The notes below the pieces were generated by a model. It worked only from the letters and a program-made list of their open reading frames with translations, searched no databases and was not told the origin of the DNA. Made by a program: the position numbers and the translations under genes. A stretch of 64,000 bases of DNA from Terrimonas sp. (GTDB lineage Bacteria; Bacteroidota; Bacteroidia; Chitinophagales; Chitinophagaceae), in the NCBI GenBank assembly GCA_016125075.1, contig WGMO01000008.1, forward strand, positions 62,001-126,000. Direction: 5' to 3'. Within the stretch, counting starts at the first letter, position 1; each line of letters starts with the position of its first letter. Of the stretch, positions 16,858 to 25,912 are shown in pieces.

Positions 16858-18822
16858 TTATTCTTCAATACGCGAAAGCTTGATATTTGATACCGGTGCT
16901 ACGATCAGGGGGAATTTCTCGATGGTAACATTGGAAGGATCCAGGCCAAAGCCTCGTTCTTCCGAAAGCCCCATTTCCTTGATTACAAAATAAAATTTCA
17001 TCACCAGTTTTTCCAGGAAGGGCAATTCGTTATCCATACTCAGGAATTTCTCCATGACGATGAACTGGAAATCGCCGGTCACATTATTTCTTTCCAGGCT
17101 TTCATAGCGGCTGGTAATATTGACTTCTTTATTGGTGACCAGGTCTTCCACCACTTTCCGGAACATCATGTTGATACGGGGTTCCATACGGAATCCCAGC
17201 CGGAAGTCGATACGGATAATATCATTGGGGATGATATGCTCCACTTTATACTCACAGGTATAAGGGTCATCCAGCGTATCCACATGCACGAACCAGTAGA
17301 TATCCGCCCTTTTGGGTTTCTTGTTCAGGATGGAGTAAATGATCTTATGTTCAATCTCCTTGGGGTTATTGGCACTGGTCAGGTAAACCAGGTGGGTAGA
17401 ATATTTCGGGATCGATTTGTCATTGCTGAGTTCCTGGATCTTGGGGATATAGTGTTCAAGCCGCACGAACTCAACGTAACGGTTCTTGATTTTCCGGGAC
17501 CGGAACCAGATATACATGATGGTAAACATCAGGCCACCCAGCAACAGGGTAAAATAACCGCCGTGTACGAACTTATCCAGCAGGGCTGTCAGGAAGGTGA
17601 TCTCAATCGTTATATAAGTAATCAGGAACAGGTAGATGAAAACAGGTTTGACCCGGTGTGCCACCAGGAAGTTGGAGAACAGGATCGTGGTCATGATCAT
17701 GGTAACGATAATAGCCAGTCCATAGGCGTTTTCCATCCTGGCGGATGTCCTGAAGTACAGCACCACGGCCAGGCAGCCAACAAACATCATGGCATTGATA
17801 CCCGGAATAAACAACTGCCCTTTTTCCTCCGAGGGGTACCTGATTTTCAGTTTGGGCCATAGGTTCAGCCGCATGGCCTCACTGATCAGTGTGAACGCTC
17901 CTGATATCATGGCCTGGCTCGCAATAATGGCCGCGGAGGTAGCGATGATAACACCCGCGATAATGAACCAATGCGGCATCAGGTCATAAAAGGGGTTGAT
18001 CTCCGCGGTAAGTTTGCTTTTGCCCATATTATGCGCAAGCAGGTAGGCCCCTTGTCCGAAATAGTTGATGAGCAGACAGGTTTTTACAAAAACCCAGGAG
18101 ATGCGGATATTGTCCCGTCCCACATGGCCCAGGTCACTGTACAAAGCCTCCGCACCTGTTGTACAGAGAAAGACCGCCCCCAGGATCCAGATCGCTTTGG
18201 GATAGGTAGCAATAAATTCAATCGCATAATGGGGGCTCAGGGCCCTGAAAATAGCCAGGTCATCCATGATATGTACAGCCCCCAGTGTGGCCAGCATCAG
18301 GAACCAGATGCTCATCACAGGCCCGAACATTTTGCCAATCGAGGCAGTGCCGAATTGCTGCGTAAAGAAAAACAGCACCAGGATGCCGATAACGATATAT
18401 AAGATGATATGGCTGCCTTTGTCAATGCCCAGGGCGGGTATTTTTTCAAGTCCTTCTACTGCCGAAGTGATGGAAATCGGGGGTGTGATGATACCATCAG
18501 CCAACAGGGAGGCACCGCCGATCATGGCGGGCACGACCAGCCATTTTTTTTGTCTTCTGACCAGTGCGTATAAAGAGAAGACGCCTCCCTCACCACGGTT
18601 ATCTGCCCGCACCACCAGCCAAACATACTTAACGGTTGTTTGTAAGGTGATGGTCCAGATGATACAGGAAAGACTGCCGAGGATCAGGTCCTCTGTAACG
18701 ATTCTGTTTTCTCCAAGAATAGCACTGAAAACATAAAGGGGCGAAGTGCCAATATCCCCGTAAATGATCCCCAGCGCAATGATTAATCCTGCAAATGTGA
18801 CCTTATTAGTCGAAATTTTCAC
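16858..18822 (-). CDS. kup: KUP/HAK family potassium transporter
   Basis: A 654-residue potassium:proton symporter of the KUP family. The GIIYGDIGTSPLYV signature opens the protein, followed by about 12 membrane segments and a ~200-residue cytoplasmic tail. I set the start at the GTG at 18822 (MKISTNKVTFAGL) because the only farther upstream start in this frame (a TTG at 18876) lies inside a promoter -7 element. The tail includes YWFVHVDTLDDPYTCEY, conserved in the family. It is transcribed divergently from the gene at 19080. Confidence 0.93.
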   Translation of the reverse strand: MKISTNKVTFAGLIIALGIIYGDIGTSPLYVFSAILGENRIVTEDLILGSLSCIIWTITLQTTVKYVWLVVRADNRGEGGVFSLYALVRRQKKWLVVPAMIGGASLLADGIITPPISITSAVEGLEKIPALGIDKGSHIILYIVIGILVLFFFTQQFGTASIGKMFGPVMSIWFLMLATLGAVHIMDDLAIFRALSPHYAIEFIATYPKAIWILGAVFLCTTGAEALYSDLGHVGRDNIRISWVFVKTCLLINYFGQGAYLLAHNMGKSKLTAEINPFYDLMPHWFIIAGVIIATSAAIIASQAMISGAFTLISEAMRLNLWPKLKIRYPSEEKGQLFIPGINAMMFVGCLAVVLYFRTSARMENAYGLAIIVTMIMTTILFSNFLVAHRVKPVFIYLFLITYITIEITFLTALLDKFVHGGYFTLLLGGLMFTIMYIWFRSRKIKNRYVEFVRLEHYIPKIQELSNDKSIPKYSTHLVYLTSANNPKEIEHKIIYSILNKKPKRADIYWFVHVDTLDDPYTCEYKVEHIIPNDIIRIDFRLGFRMEPRINMMFRKVVEDLVTNKEVNITSRYESLERNNVTGDFQFIVMEKFLSMDNELPFLEKLVMKFYFVIKEMGLSEERGFGLDPSNVTIEKFPLIVAPVSNIKLSRIEE

Positions 18823-18873
18823 GTTCCAGATTTTGGTTAAACCGTCACAGTTCGGTTTCAAAAAAATTACCCG

Positions 18874-18881
18874 CAAAGGTA
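18874..18881 (-). promoter_or_regulatory. Putative -7 promoter element of kup
   Basis: The minus strand reads TACCTTTG (TAnnTTTG). It lies 51 bp upstream of the chosen GTG start. No clear -33 TTTG is seen. Confidence 0.45.
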
Positions 18882-19079
18882 TAGGGAAAATCAGCTTATC
18901 AGGTATATTATTTAAGAGAATCTTGCGGCCAGAATACCTGCGGCTTGATTTCTTCCCAGAATTAATAAAAAACAGGCAGCCGTTCGTGTAAATTTCAATA
19001 AAACGGCATCTTTAATAGTTTTACAACAATTGAATTAGCCTCCTTGTTGTAACTTTATTGATCAAACAACCGGCATAAT

Positions 19080-20606
19080 ATGCTTAGCAACAGGAAAGTA
19101 ATATTGTTTCTTTTTTTGATGGGCAGCCTTTTTCACCTGCAGGCTCAGAAAATCATTTATTCTGAACCTGAGAAGGATGATAACAGGAGGGTGGATTTTG
19201 AGATCATCGGTAAGATTGGAGGTAATTTCCTCGTGTACAAAAATATAAGGAATGACAATTTTATCTGTGTGTATGACAATGATATGAAGCTGGTGGAGAA
19301 GGTCAGGCACGACTATATGCCTGAAGACCGGCTGATCAACGTTGACTTTTTCCCCTATGCCGATTTCAGTTACATGATCTACCAGTACCAGCGCAGGAAT
19401 GTGATTCATTGTATGGCGGTAAAGATCGATGGCCTGGGAAAGAAAATGAATGATCCCGTCGAACTGGATACCACTCATATCGGTGTCGGAACCAACAATA
19501 AGATCTATACGGCCCTGTCGAGCGAAGACAGGAGCAAAATCATCATTTTTAAGATCAACAGTAAGAACAAACGACGTTTTTTTGTCACCACCCTTTTGTA
19601 CGATAATAACCTTACAGCGCTCAAAAAAAGCGAACTGGTCATGCCAATGGATGAACGGAATGATTACCTGGGTGAGTTCCTGCTTGACAATGACGGGAAC
19701 CTCGTGTTTACCAAATTTTACAGGAATTCCAATGATAATATCACGGCAGCCTACCTGGTATCAAAAGAGACCTATACTGACTCTTTCACCTATGTTCCGA
19801 TTGATTTTCAGGATATCTACCTCGATGAATTGCGCATCAAGATCGATAATTTCAGCAAGCGGTATTTTGTCAATTCATTTTATTACCAGCAGAAGCGGGG
19901 CAATATCGAGGGCATGTATTTCTTTGTGTGGGATCAACAATCCGGAAAGGCCCTGCTGCACCAGTCGGTGGTATTTGGCGATGGCCTCCGGAAAGAGGCC
20001 AAGGACAACGGGAACCTGCGTTCCGCTTTCAATGACTTTTTTATCAGGAATATCATTACAAAGGCGGACGGTGGATTTATTGTGAGTGCCGAGTCCTATT
20101 ATTCCACCTCCCGTTCTGGGTCATGGAACCGCTGGGATTATATGTACGGATCGCCTTTTTCTACACCCATCGATTACTATTATTATTCCCCTTATTACAG
20201 TTCCTGGTATTGGCGCTCCCGGTATAATAACAACTCCAATGTACGGTACCATGCAGAAAACATCATCATTCTTTCATTCGACAAGGAAGGACGCCTCGAA
20301 TGGAATAATGTGATCAAAAAAGAACAGTTTGATGATGATTCCGACGACCGGATCTCTTATCAGGTGATGAATACGGGCGGTGAATTACATTTCCTCTTTA
20401 ACATCGCAGAGCGGCGGAGTATGCTGCTGACGGACTTTTCACTCAAGCCGGGAGGGGATATTTCCCGTAATCCTACGCTTAAAAACCTTGACAAGGGATA
20501 TGATTTCCTGACCAAATATGCCAAACAGGTCAGTGCAAGACAAATGATTATTCCCTGTCTCTACCGCAGTAATTATATTTGCTTTGCAAAGCTTGAATAT
20601 AATTAA
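19080..20606 (+). CDS. Secreted hypothetical protein, 508 residues
   Basis: An exported protein with a signal peptide (VILFLFLMGSLFHLQAQ). The rest is beta-rich, with repeated DNDMKLVEK/DNNLTALKK-like strand pairs that suggest a propeller-like or repeat fold. A Tyr-rich stretch near residue 365 (DYYYYSPYYSSWYWRSRY) is notable. I do not recognise the family beyond a conserved hypothetical of Bacteroidota. The gene precedes the DUF6427 gene by 20 bp on the same strand, so the two may form an operon. Confidence 0.75.
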   Translation: MLSNRKVILFLFLMGSLFHLQAQKIIYSEPEKDDNRRVDFEIIGKIGGNFLVYKNIRNDNFICVYDNDMKLVEKVRHDYMPEDRLINVDFFPYADFSYMIYQYQRRNVIHCMAVKIDGLGKKMNDPVELDTTHIGVGTNNKIYTALSSEDRSKIIIFKINSKNKRRFFVTTLLYDNNLTALKKSELVMPMDERNDYLGEFLLDNDGNLVFTKFYRNSNDNITAAYLVSKETYTDSFTYVPIDFQDIYLDELRIKIDNFSKRYFVNSFYYQQKRGNIEGMYFFVWDQQSGKALLHQSVVFGDGLRKEAKDNGNLRSAFNDFFIRNIITKADGGFIVSAESYYSTSRSGSWNRWDYMYGSPFSTPIDYYYYSPYYSSWYWRSRYNNNSNVRYHAENIIILSFDKEGRLEWNNVIKKEQFDDDSDDRISYQVMNTGGELHFLFNIAERRSMLLTDFSLKPGGDISRNPTLKNLDKGYDFLTKYAKQVSARQMIIPCLYRSNYICFAKLEYN

Positions 20607-20626
20607 CGTATCAACCCGGTATTTTT

Positions 20627-21616
20627 GTGATAGGCTTATTTAAACAGAAAACTCCTGTTAATATCATTATTGTCCTTGTATTGGGGATATTGCTCAAACT
20701 TCCTGTCTTTTCACATCCCCATGCTCCGCTGTTCAGTAAAACGGATACGGATTTATATTCCGCCATCGCGCGGTATTTGTCAGAAAGATCGGGCCCTTTT
20801 TTTACGGCAGTACTGACTTTTTTATTGCTTTTTTCCCAGTCGATGATACTCAACCGGTTCATGAATGAATACCGCATGATCCAAAAAAGTAATTATCTCC
20901 CCGCGATGAGTTACTTACTGATCACGTCGCTCCTTCCTGAATGGAATTATATGTCTGCCCCTTTGCTAGCGAATACCCTGTTACTGCTCATATTTTATTT
21001 CCTGTTCAGAATGTATAACCAGCAAAGGATCAGGGGGATGGTCTTCAATATCGGGTTAGCGCTGGGATTATGTTCATTCCTATATGCCCCATCCCTGATT
21101 TTCCTGATCTGGGTGCTGCCGGGTCTGCTGGTCATGAAACCCGTCAAAATCAATGAATGGCTGATTTGTATTTTAGGATTGCTGACGCCTTACTACCTGT
21201 ATGCTGCCTGGCTCTTGCTGTATGGCGGTTGGGAATGGGGTAAAATTCTGCCCTCCCTGTCACTGAATGTACCCGGGCTGCAACAATCGTTCTGGCTGGC
21301 CGGCGCTTCTTTACTCCTCATCATACCCTTCCTGGCCGGAGGCTATTATATACAGGTCAATCTCCGGCGTTTACTGATCCAGGTCCGAAAGAACTGGAGC
21401 CTGGTGCTGATCTATATGCTGGTTTCGCTCATCGTCCCTTTTTTTTCCGGGGGACAGAATTTTGAAAACTGGATTGTATGTGTCATTCCCTTTGCTGCCT
21501 TTCACAGTTGTGCCTATTTCTACCCGAAAGCAAAAGCCTTTCCCCTGCTGCTTTTCTGGTTGTCGGTGGCATTTGTGGTGGTATACCAGTATTATGGCAA
21601 TGGCTGGATAATTTAG
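20627..21616 (+). CDS. DUF6427 family integral membrane protein
   Basis: A 329-residue polytopic membrane protein with about nine to ten hydrophobic segments. The start is GTG at 20627, and the N terminus MIGLFKQKTPVNIIIVLVLG fits the family. Conserved features are an FSKTDTDLYS loop after the first helix and the PEWNYMSAPLLANTLLLL segment. The function is unknown. It lies directly between the 508-residue secreted protein and purQ, and the purQ promoter begins 2 bp after its stop codon. Confidence 0.75.
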   Translation: MIGLFKQKTPVNIIIVLVLGILLKLPVFSHPHAPLFSKTDTDLYSAIARYLSERSGPFFTAVLTFLLLFSQSMILNRFMNEYRMIQKSNYLPAMSYLLITSLLPEWNYMSAPLLANTLLLLIFYFLFRMYNQQRIRGMVFNIGLALGLCSFLYAPSLIFLIWVLPGLLVMKPVKINEWLICILGLLTPYYLYAAWLLLYGGWEWGKILPSLSLNVPGLQQSFWLAGASLLLIIPFLAGGYYIQVNLRRLLIQVRKNWSLVLIYMLVSLIVPFFSGGQNFENWIVCVIPFAAFHSCAYFYPKAKAFPLLLFWLSVAFVVVYQYYGNGWII

Positions 21617-21617
21617 C

Positions 21618-21648
21618 TTTGCAGAGACTCCGATGAAACATAAATTTG
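21618..21648 (+). promoter_or_regulatory. Bacteroidota-type promoter of purQ
   Basis: TTTG (21618-21621) is followed after 19 nt by TAAATTTG (21641-21648), a full match to the TAnnTTTG -7 box. The purQ ATG is 28 bp downstream. Confidence 0.7.
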
Positions 21649-21676
21649 CATTTTCCTTTCACCCAAGTATTAGCTT

Positions 21677-22360
21677 ATGAAATTTGGTGTAGTTGTATTT
21701 CCCGGATCGAATTGTGACAGAGATATGTTTGATGCCTTGTCGCAGGATATGAACCAGGAAGTGATCATGTTATGGCATAAAGACCGTGACCTCAGCATGT
21801 TTGCAAAAGAAGACTGTATCATTCTGCCCGGCGGTTTCTCCTATGGTGATTACCTCCGGTGCGGGGCCATTGCCAGGTTTAGCCCCCTGATGCAAAGCGT
21901 GATTGATTTTGCCCACCAGGGAGGAAAAGTATTTGGCGTCTGCAATGGGTTCCAGATTCTTTGTGAATCCCACCTGTTACCGGGTGCCTTGTTGAGAAAC
22001 AGTCACCAGAAATTCGTCTGTAAGAATGTATTCCTGAAAGATACCGACAACAATATTTTCAAGATACCGGTTGCCCATGGGGAAGGCAGGTTTTATGCGG
22101 ATGAAAAGACCCTCGATGATCTCGAAGACGGCGGCCAGGTGATTTTCCGGTATTGTGATGAAAAGGGACAGGTCACAGATGCCTCGAACCCTAATGGTGC
22201 CATCAGGAATATTGCCGGAATCTGTAATGTCAACCGTAACGTATTTGGAATGATGCCCCATCCTGAAAGGGCGACTTCTGAGGTTTTGGGTAATACCGAT
22301 GGCCGGAAAATCCTTAAAGATTTATTAATGTCTGAGGAATTGGCCAACCATTTGGCCTGA
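21677..22360 (+). CDS. purQ: Phosphoribosylformylglycinamidine synthase glutaminase subunit
   Basis: A 227-residue class I glutaminase that supplies ammonia for the fourth step of purine synthesis. The N terminus [15 protein letters not shown] is diagnostic. The nucleophile Cys is in [11 protein letters not shown], and the His/Glu pair in GMMPHPERA. The partner PurL is not in the window, so the genes are unlinked here. A well-formed own promoter agrees with single-gene transcription. Confidence 0.96.
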   Translation: MKFGVVVFPGSNCDRDMFDALSQDMNQEVIMLWHKDRDLSMFAKEDCIILPGGFSYGDYLRCGAIARFSPLMQSVIDFAHQGGKVFGVCNGFQILCESHLLPGALLRNSHQKFVCKNVFLKDTDNNIFKIPVAHGEGRFYADEKTLDDLEDGGQVIFRYCDEKGQVTDASNPNGAIRNIAGICNVNRNVFGMMPHPERATSEVLGNTDGRKILKDLLMSEELANHLA

Positions 22361-22453
22361 AACACTGTCTTTTGTGTTTAATTGTCACTTTTGTTACACA
22401 ATATGCAGAAGCTGATCGATATTTTTATATTTTAAATGCTGTAATTCTATCAC

Positions 22454-22903
22454 ATGAAAATATTATTCGCCGTTCTTTTTGTTTTTTTTACGGCCTGTTC
22501 CGGTAAGGCACAGGACCCGGTCAGCTGGAGTTTCAGCGCCAAAAAAATTGCCGACAAGACATATGAAGTCACGATGACTGCCAACCTGCAGCAGGGCTGG
22601 CATTTATATTCCCAAACACAACCGGAAGATGCCATTGCGATTCCCACCGAAATCCTGTTCATTAAAAACCCGTTACTGTCAGTAGAAGGCAAGACCCGGG
22701 AAGTGGGGAAGATGGAAAAATATCATGATAAGACCCTCGATCTTTCTGCTAACCAGTATTCAGGCAAGGTAGCATTTGTCCAGGTCATAAAAGTGAAAGG
22801 CAATGCCAGGACCAAGGCCGGTGGCACCATCGAATATCAAACCTGTAATGATGTAAAATGTCTGCCCCCTAAAAAGGTCAGCTTTAACCTCGCATTGAAT
22901 TAA
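22454..22903 (+). CDS. Stand-alone DsbD alpha-type domain lipoprotein
   Basis: A 149-residue protein with an N-terminal lipoprotein-like signal (VLFVFFTAC). The domain matches the N-terminal periplasmic alpha domain of thiol:disulfide interchange protein DsbD: GWHLYSQTQ, then the redox cysteine pair in YQTCNDVKCLPP. The full DsbD at 22971 has a comparable N-terminal domain without cysteines, so this protein could carry the alpha function in trans, passing electrons from the membrane domain to periplasmic substrates. A terminator separates the two genes. Confidence 0.8.
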   Translation: MKILFAVLFVFFTACSGKAQDPVSWSFSAKKIADKTYEVTMTANLQQGWHLYSQTQPEDAIAIPTEILFIKNPLLSVEGKTREVGKMEKYHDKTLDLSANQYSGKVAFVQVIKVKGNARTKAGGTIEYQTCNDVKCLPPKKVSFNLALN

Positions 22904-22927
22904 TATGCATATCTTACTTCATACCCG

Positions 22928-22957
22928 ACGAGTTCCCAGTGAACTCGTTTATTTTTT
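22928..22957 (+). terminator. Terminator between the two DsbD-related genes
   Basis: The stem ACGAGTTC/GAACTCGT with a 5-nt loop is followed by TTATTTTTT. It ends 13 bp before the ATG of the next gene, so it may attenuate and not fully block read-through. Confidence 0.7.
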
Positions 22958-22970
22958 CTAAAATTCGATC

Positions 22971-24920
22971 ATGAAAAGGCGCAGCAATTCATTTTTCATT
23001 TTTCTCCTGATAATGGTATCGACCCTCACCCTGCCGGCACAGGAAACCGATACGGTCTTTACCTGGAAAACAAGCAGCACCAAGCTGGCGGAAGGGAAAT
23101 ATGAACTGATCTTTTCAACGCCGGGATCCGGCAACTGGGAACTGTTTGAACCCAACCAGGAATTGTCGGATATCAGGATGGGGGTGTTGACCTTTCCTGA
23201 CAGTTCTGTGAACCAGGTAGGTGGATTCTCTGTAAGCGGTGATATCAGGCAGGTGAACAGCCCGGTTTTTGGAAATGTATCCATCATCCGTGGCGCCGCA
23301 AGCTGGAAAGCGGTTATCAGCATTGCCGGTACCGTGCCGGCTTCCCTCCAGGGAGCCCTGCAATTTTATTATGGAAAAGGGGATGAGTTTTATGCCGGGA
23401 ATCCCTATACTTTTAAAACACCGCTCGAAGGGGGAATCAACACCGCATTTGACCTCAGGGTAAAGTCTATTGATATCAATAAACCCGTCAATGACTGTGG
23501 CGACGATGGGACAAAGAACAAGAGCCTTTTTACCATTTTCCTGCTGGGGCTGGTGGGCGGGCTCATTGCCCTGCTGACACCCTGTGTATTTCCGATGATA
23601 CCCGTTACGGTCACTTTTTTCACCAAGAAATCGCAGGATAAGAAAAAAGGGGTGTTCAATGCCGTAATGTATGGATTGTTCATATTCCTGATCTATATCC
23701 TGATCACCCTTCCCTTTCATATTGCCGGGAACACGAACCCGGAGATCTTTAATAATATTTCTACGAATATCTGGCTGAACCTCGTATTCTTTGCGGTATT
23801 CGTATTGTTCGCTTTATCCTTTTTCGGTCTTTTTGAAATCGGGCTGCCGGCCGGGCTGGCCAATAAAGCGGATGCCAAATCGGGGCTGGGCAATATTGCC
23901 GGGATCTTTTTCATGGCCGCCACCCTGGCGATTGTCTCTTTTTCCTGTACGGGACCGATATTGGGAACCTTACTGGTAGGAGTGGCCGAACAAGGGGCAT
24001 GGCCTTTGACAGCCGGTGCCGCCGGATTCGGACTAGCCCTGGGTTTGCCCTTTGCCCTGTTCGCCATGTTTCCGAACTGGTTGCATTCCTTACCCAAATC
24101 CGGGGGATGGATGACCGATGTAAAAGTTGTATTGGGATTTATTGAACTGGCATTGGCCGTAAAATTCCTTTCCAATGCCGACCTGGTGGAACAATGGGGT
24201 TTTATCAAGCGCGAAATCTTTATTGGCGCCTGGGTATTGATCGGCCTGTTTATCCTCCTGTATCTCACCGGAAAATTGAAGATGTCGCATAGCACACCCG
24301 TCAAAAAATATTCGTTTACCCGTATCTTCTTTATCATTCTTTTCACCCTGATGACCGCTTATTTGATACCGGGTATCACCAATACCAAATGGGCCAACCT
24401 TAAATTGATCAGTGGTTTTCCACCTCCCATGTGTTATAGCCTGTATAATGAACCGGTGAATTGCAAAAGGGGGTTTAAGCCCCTGGAAAACGATTATCTC
24501 CGGGCATTGGAAAGAGGCAGAAATGAAAATAAGCCGGTATTGATTGACTTTACCGGTTGGGCCTGCGTGAATTGCCGGAAAATGGAAGAAAGCGTATGGA
24601 CCGATCCTGTGGTGGACAGCCTCATGAAAAAAGAATTTGTCGTGGTTTCCCTGTATGTGGATGAAAGAAAAAACCTGCCGCTAACCGAGCAAACCGTTTT
24701 TGTAACCGCCTCCGGCAAGAATAAGCCCATCATTACGGTTGGCGATAAATGGGCCACTTTCCAGACTGAAAATTTTGGGGCGACCTCCCAACCTCAGTAT
24801 GCCATTATCAATAGCCAGCAGCGGGCACTGACCCGTACAAAATTCTATACCCCGGATGCGGAGGAATTTGCCGCCTGGCTCACCTGTGGTCTCGAGGCCT
24901 TTAAGAAAGGCAAAGAGTGA
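22971..24920 (+). CDS. dsbD: Thiol:disulfide interchange protein DsbD
   Basis: A 649-residue inner-membrane protein that moves electrons from cytoplasmic thioredoxin to the periplasm. The order is signal peptide, alpha-like domain (residues ~25-165), eight membrane segments, then a thioredoxin-like gamma domain. The membrane cysteines are in LTPCVFPMIP and FSCTGPILG, and the gamma redox motif is CVNC in GWACVNCRKM. The alpha-like domain has no cysteine pair; in its place is FYYGKGDEFYAG. The neighbouring small protein at 22454 has those cysteines. The gamma part could also be described as a DUF255/thioredoxin_7 type. Confidence 0.92.
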   Translation: MKRRSNSFFIFLLIMVSTLTLPAQETDTVFTWKTSSTKLAEGKYELIFSTPGSGNWELFEPNQELSDIRMGVLTFPDSSVNQVGGFSVSGDIRQVNSPVFGNVSIIRGAASWKAVISIAGTVPASLQGALQFYYGKGDEFYAGNPYTFKTPLEGGINTAFDLRVKSIDINKPVNDCGDDGTKNKSLFTIFLLGLVGGLIALLTPCVFPMIPVTVTFFTKKSQDKKKGVFNAVMYGLFIFLIYILITLPFHIAGNTNPEIFNNISTNIWLNLVFFAVFVLFALSFFGLFEIGLPAGLANKADAKSGLGNIAGIFFMAATLAIVSFSCTGPILGTLLVGVAEQGAWPLTAGAAGFGLALGLPFALFAMFPNWLHSLPKSGGWMTDVKVVLGFIELALAVKFLSNADLVEQWGFIKREIFIGAWVLIGLFILLYLTGKLKMSHSTPVKKYSFTRIFFIILFTLMTAYLIPGITNTKWANLKLISGFPPPMCYSLYNEPVNCKRGFKPLENDYLRALERGRNENKPVLIDFTGWACVNCRKMEESVWTDPVVDSLMKKEFVVVSLYVDERKNLPLTEQTVFVTASGKNKPIITVGDKWATFQTENFGATSQPQYAIINSQQRALTRTKFYTPDAEEFAAWLTCGLEAFKKGKE

Positions 24921-24942
24921 CAATCAATGAAGCCCTTCCCAT

Positions 24943-24966
24943 AAAAAAACCCCGCTTTTAGCGGGG
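24943..24966. terminator. Terminator shared by converging dsbD and sigma-factor genes
   Basis: The hairpin CCCCGC-TTTTA-GCGGGG-type stem has A7 on its left, which is a T7 tract on the minus strand. On the plus strand the tail is only ATTTAATT. It is stronger for the minus-strand sigma-factor gene. Confidence 0.75.
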
Positions 24967-25073
24967 ATTTAATTAGTTGTCATTCTGCACCAACCTACCG
25001 TCAGGCAAGCAAGAAGTAATTATGAATAATCCTTCATCCCCGGTTGGAGATACAGAATGACGAGATTTTTAAC

Positions 25074-25655
25074 TTATAGCGCAATTTGTTTCTGCATCAT
25101 CATCTTACGCAGGTTGATCAGCCCATAACGCATACGCCCCAAAGCCGTATTAATACTGCAATTGGTCATAGAAGCGATTTCCTTGAAACTCATATCGGCA
25201 TAATGACGCAGGATGATCACTTCCCGCTGGTCTTCGGGTAGCCTGTCCAGCATTTCCCGAACACGGTCATGACTTTGTCTTTTTATCATTTTGGTTTCAG
25301 CACTGTCTTCCGCGAAGTTCAGCACTTCAAAAATGTCCTTGTCATCACCATTCTTGATGGTGGGGGTGCGTTTTACTTTTCTGAAATGGTCGACACAAAG
25401 GTTATGGGCAATCCGCATGGCCCAGGGAAGGAACTTGCCTTCTTCTGTATAACGGCCGCCCCGCATGGTATCGATGATCCGGATAAAAACGTCCTGGAAA
25501 ATATCTTCGGCAAGGTATTTGTCCTTTACAAGGAATAGAATCGATGTATACAATTTGTCCTTGTGACGAAGTACCAGCGCTTCCAGCGCATCAAGATTGC
25601 CATCTACAAACAGATGGATCAATTCATGGTCAGTTTTCTGTAAATAAGCTTTCAT
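25074..25655 (-). CDS. ECF-type RNA polymerase sigma factor
   Basis: A 193-residue sigma-70 family protein. Region 2 (KYLAEDIFQDVFIRIIDTM...FLPWAMRIAHNLCVDHFRK) and region 4 (LPEDQREVIILRHYADMSFKEIASMTNCSINTALGRMRYGL) are both clear. No anti-sigma gene is adjacent on either side, so this is not the usual sigma/anti-sigma pair. It is likely one of the free-standing RpoE-like factors of Bacteroidota. The gene is followed by a bidirectional terminator. Confidence 0.93.
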   Translation of the reverse strand: MKAYLQKTDHELIHLFVDGNLDALEALVLRHKDKLYTSILFLVKDKYLAEDIFQDVFIRIIDTMRGGRYTEEGKFLPWAMRIAHNLCVDHFRKVKRTPTIKNGDDKDIFEVLNFAEDSAETKMIKRQSHDRVREMLDRLPEDQREVIILRHYADMSFKEIASMTNCSINTALGRMRYGLINLRKMMMQKQIAL

Positions 25656-25895
25656 AAACTCCTGTGGTTTTTTGGTGGATGGATATTGTTTTGGTTTTAG
25701 TATTGGATTTTCAGTAAACAGTTCAGCGTAAAATTTAGGAGTCGATAGGCGAGATGTGTTTATTTGGTTGCTTAATTGCTGTTTCGTGTATAAAAATAAA
25801 TGAATTTATGATTCAGCCAAACCTGTTTACAAGTTTACTCATCTTTTTTCAAAAGGAAATGTTAATGCTATGTGTTGATTTGTAAGTACAAAGCC

Positions 25896-25903
25896 TAAAT
25901 TTG
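25896..25903 (+). promoter_or_regulatory. Putative -7 promoter element of uvrA
   Basis: TAAATTTG matches TAnnTTTG and lies 9 bp before the uvrA ATG, which gives a very short leader. No TTTG sits at the right upstream distance. Confidence 0.45.
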
Positions 25904-25912
25904 TAACCTTTC

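Noticed and set aside
16858-18900. kup starting at TTG 18876
   Set aside because: That start lies inside a TACCTTTG -7 promoter element; the GTG at 18822 gives the usual KUP N terminus.
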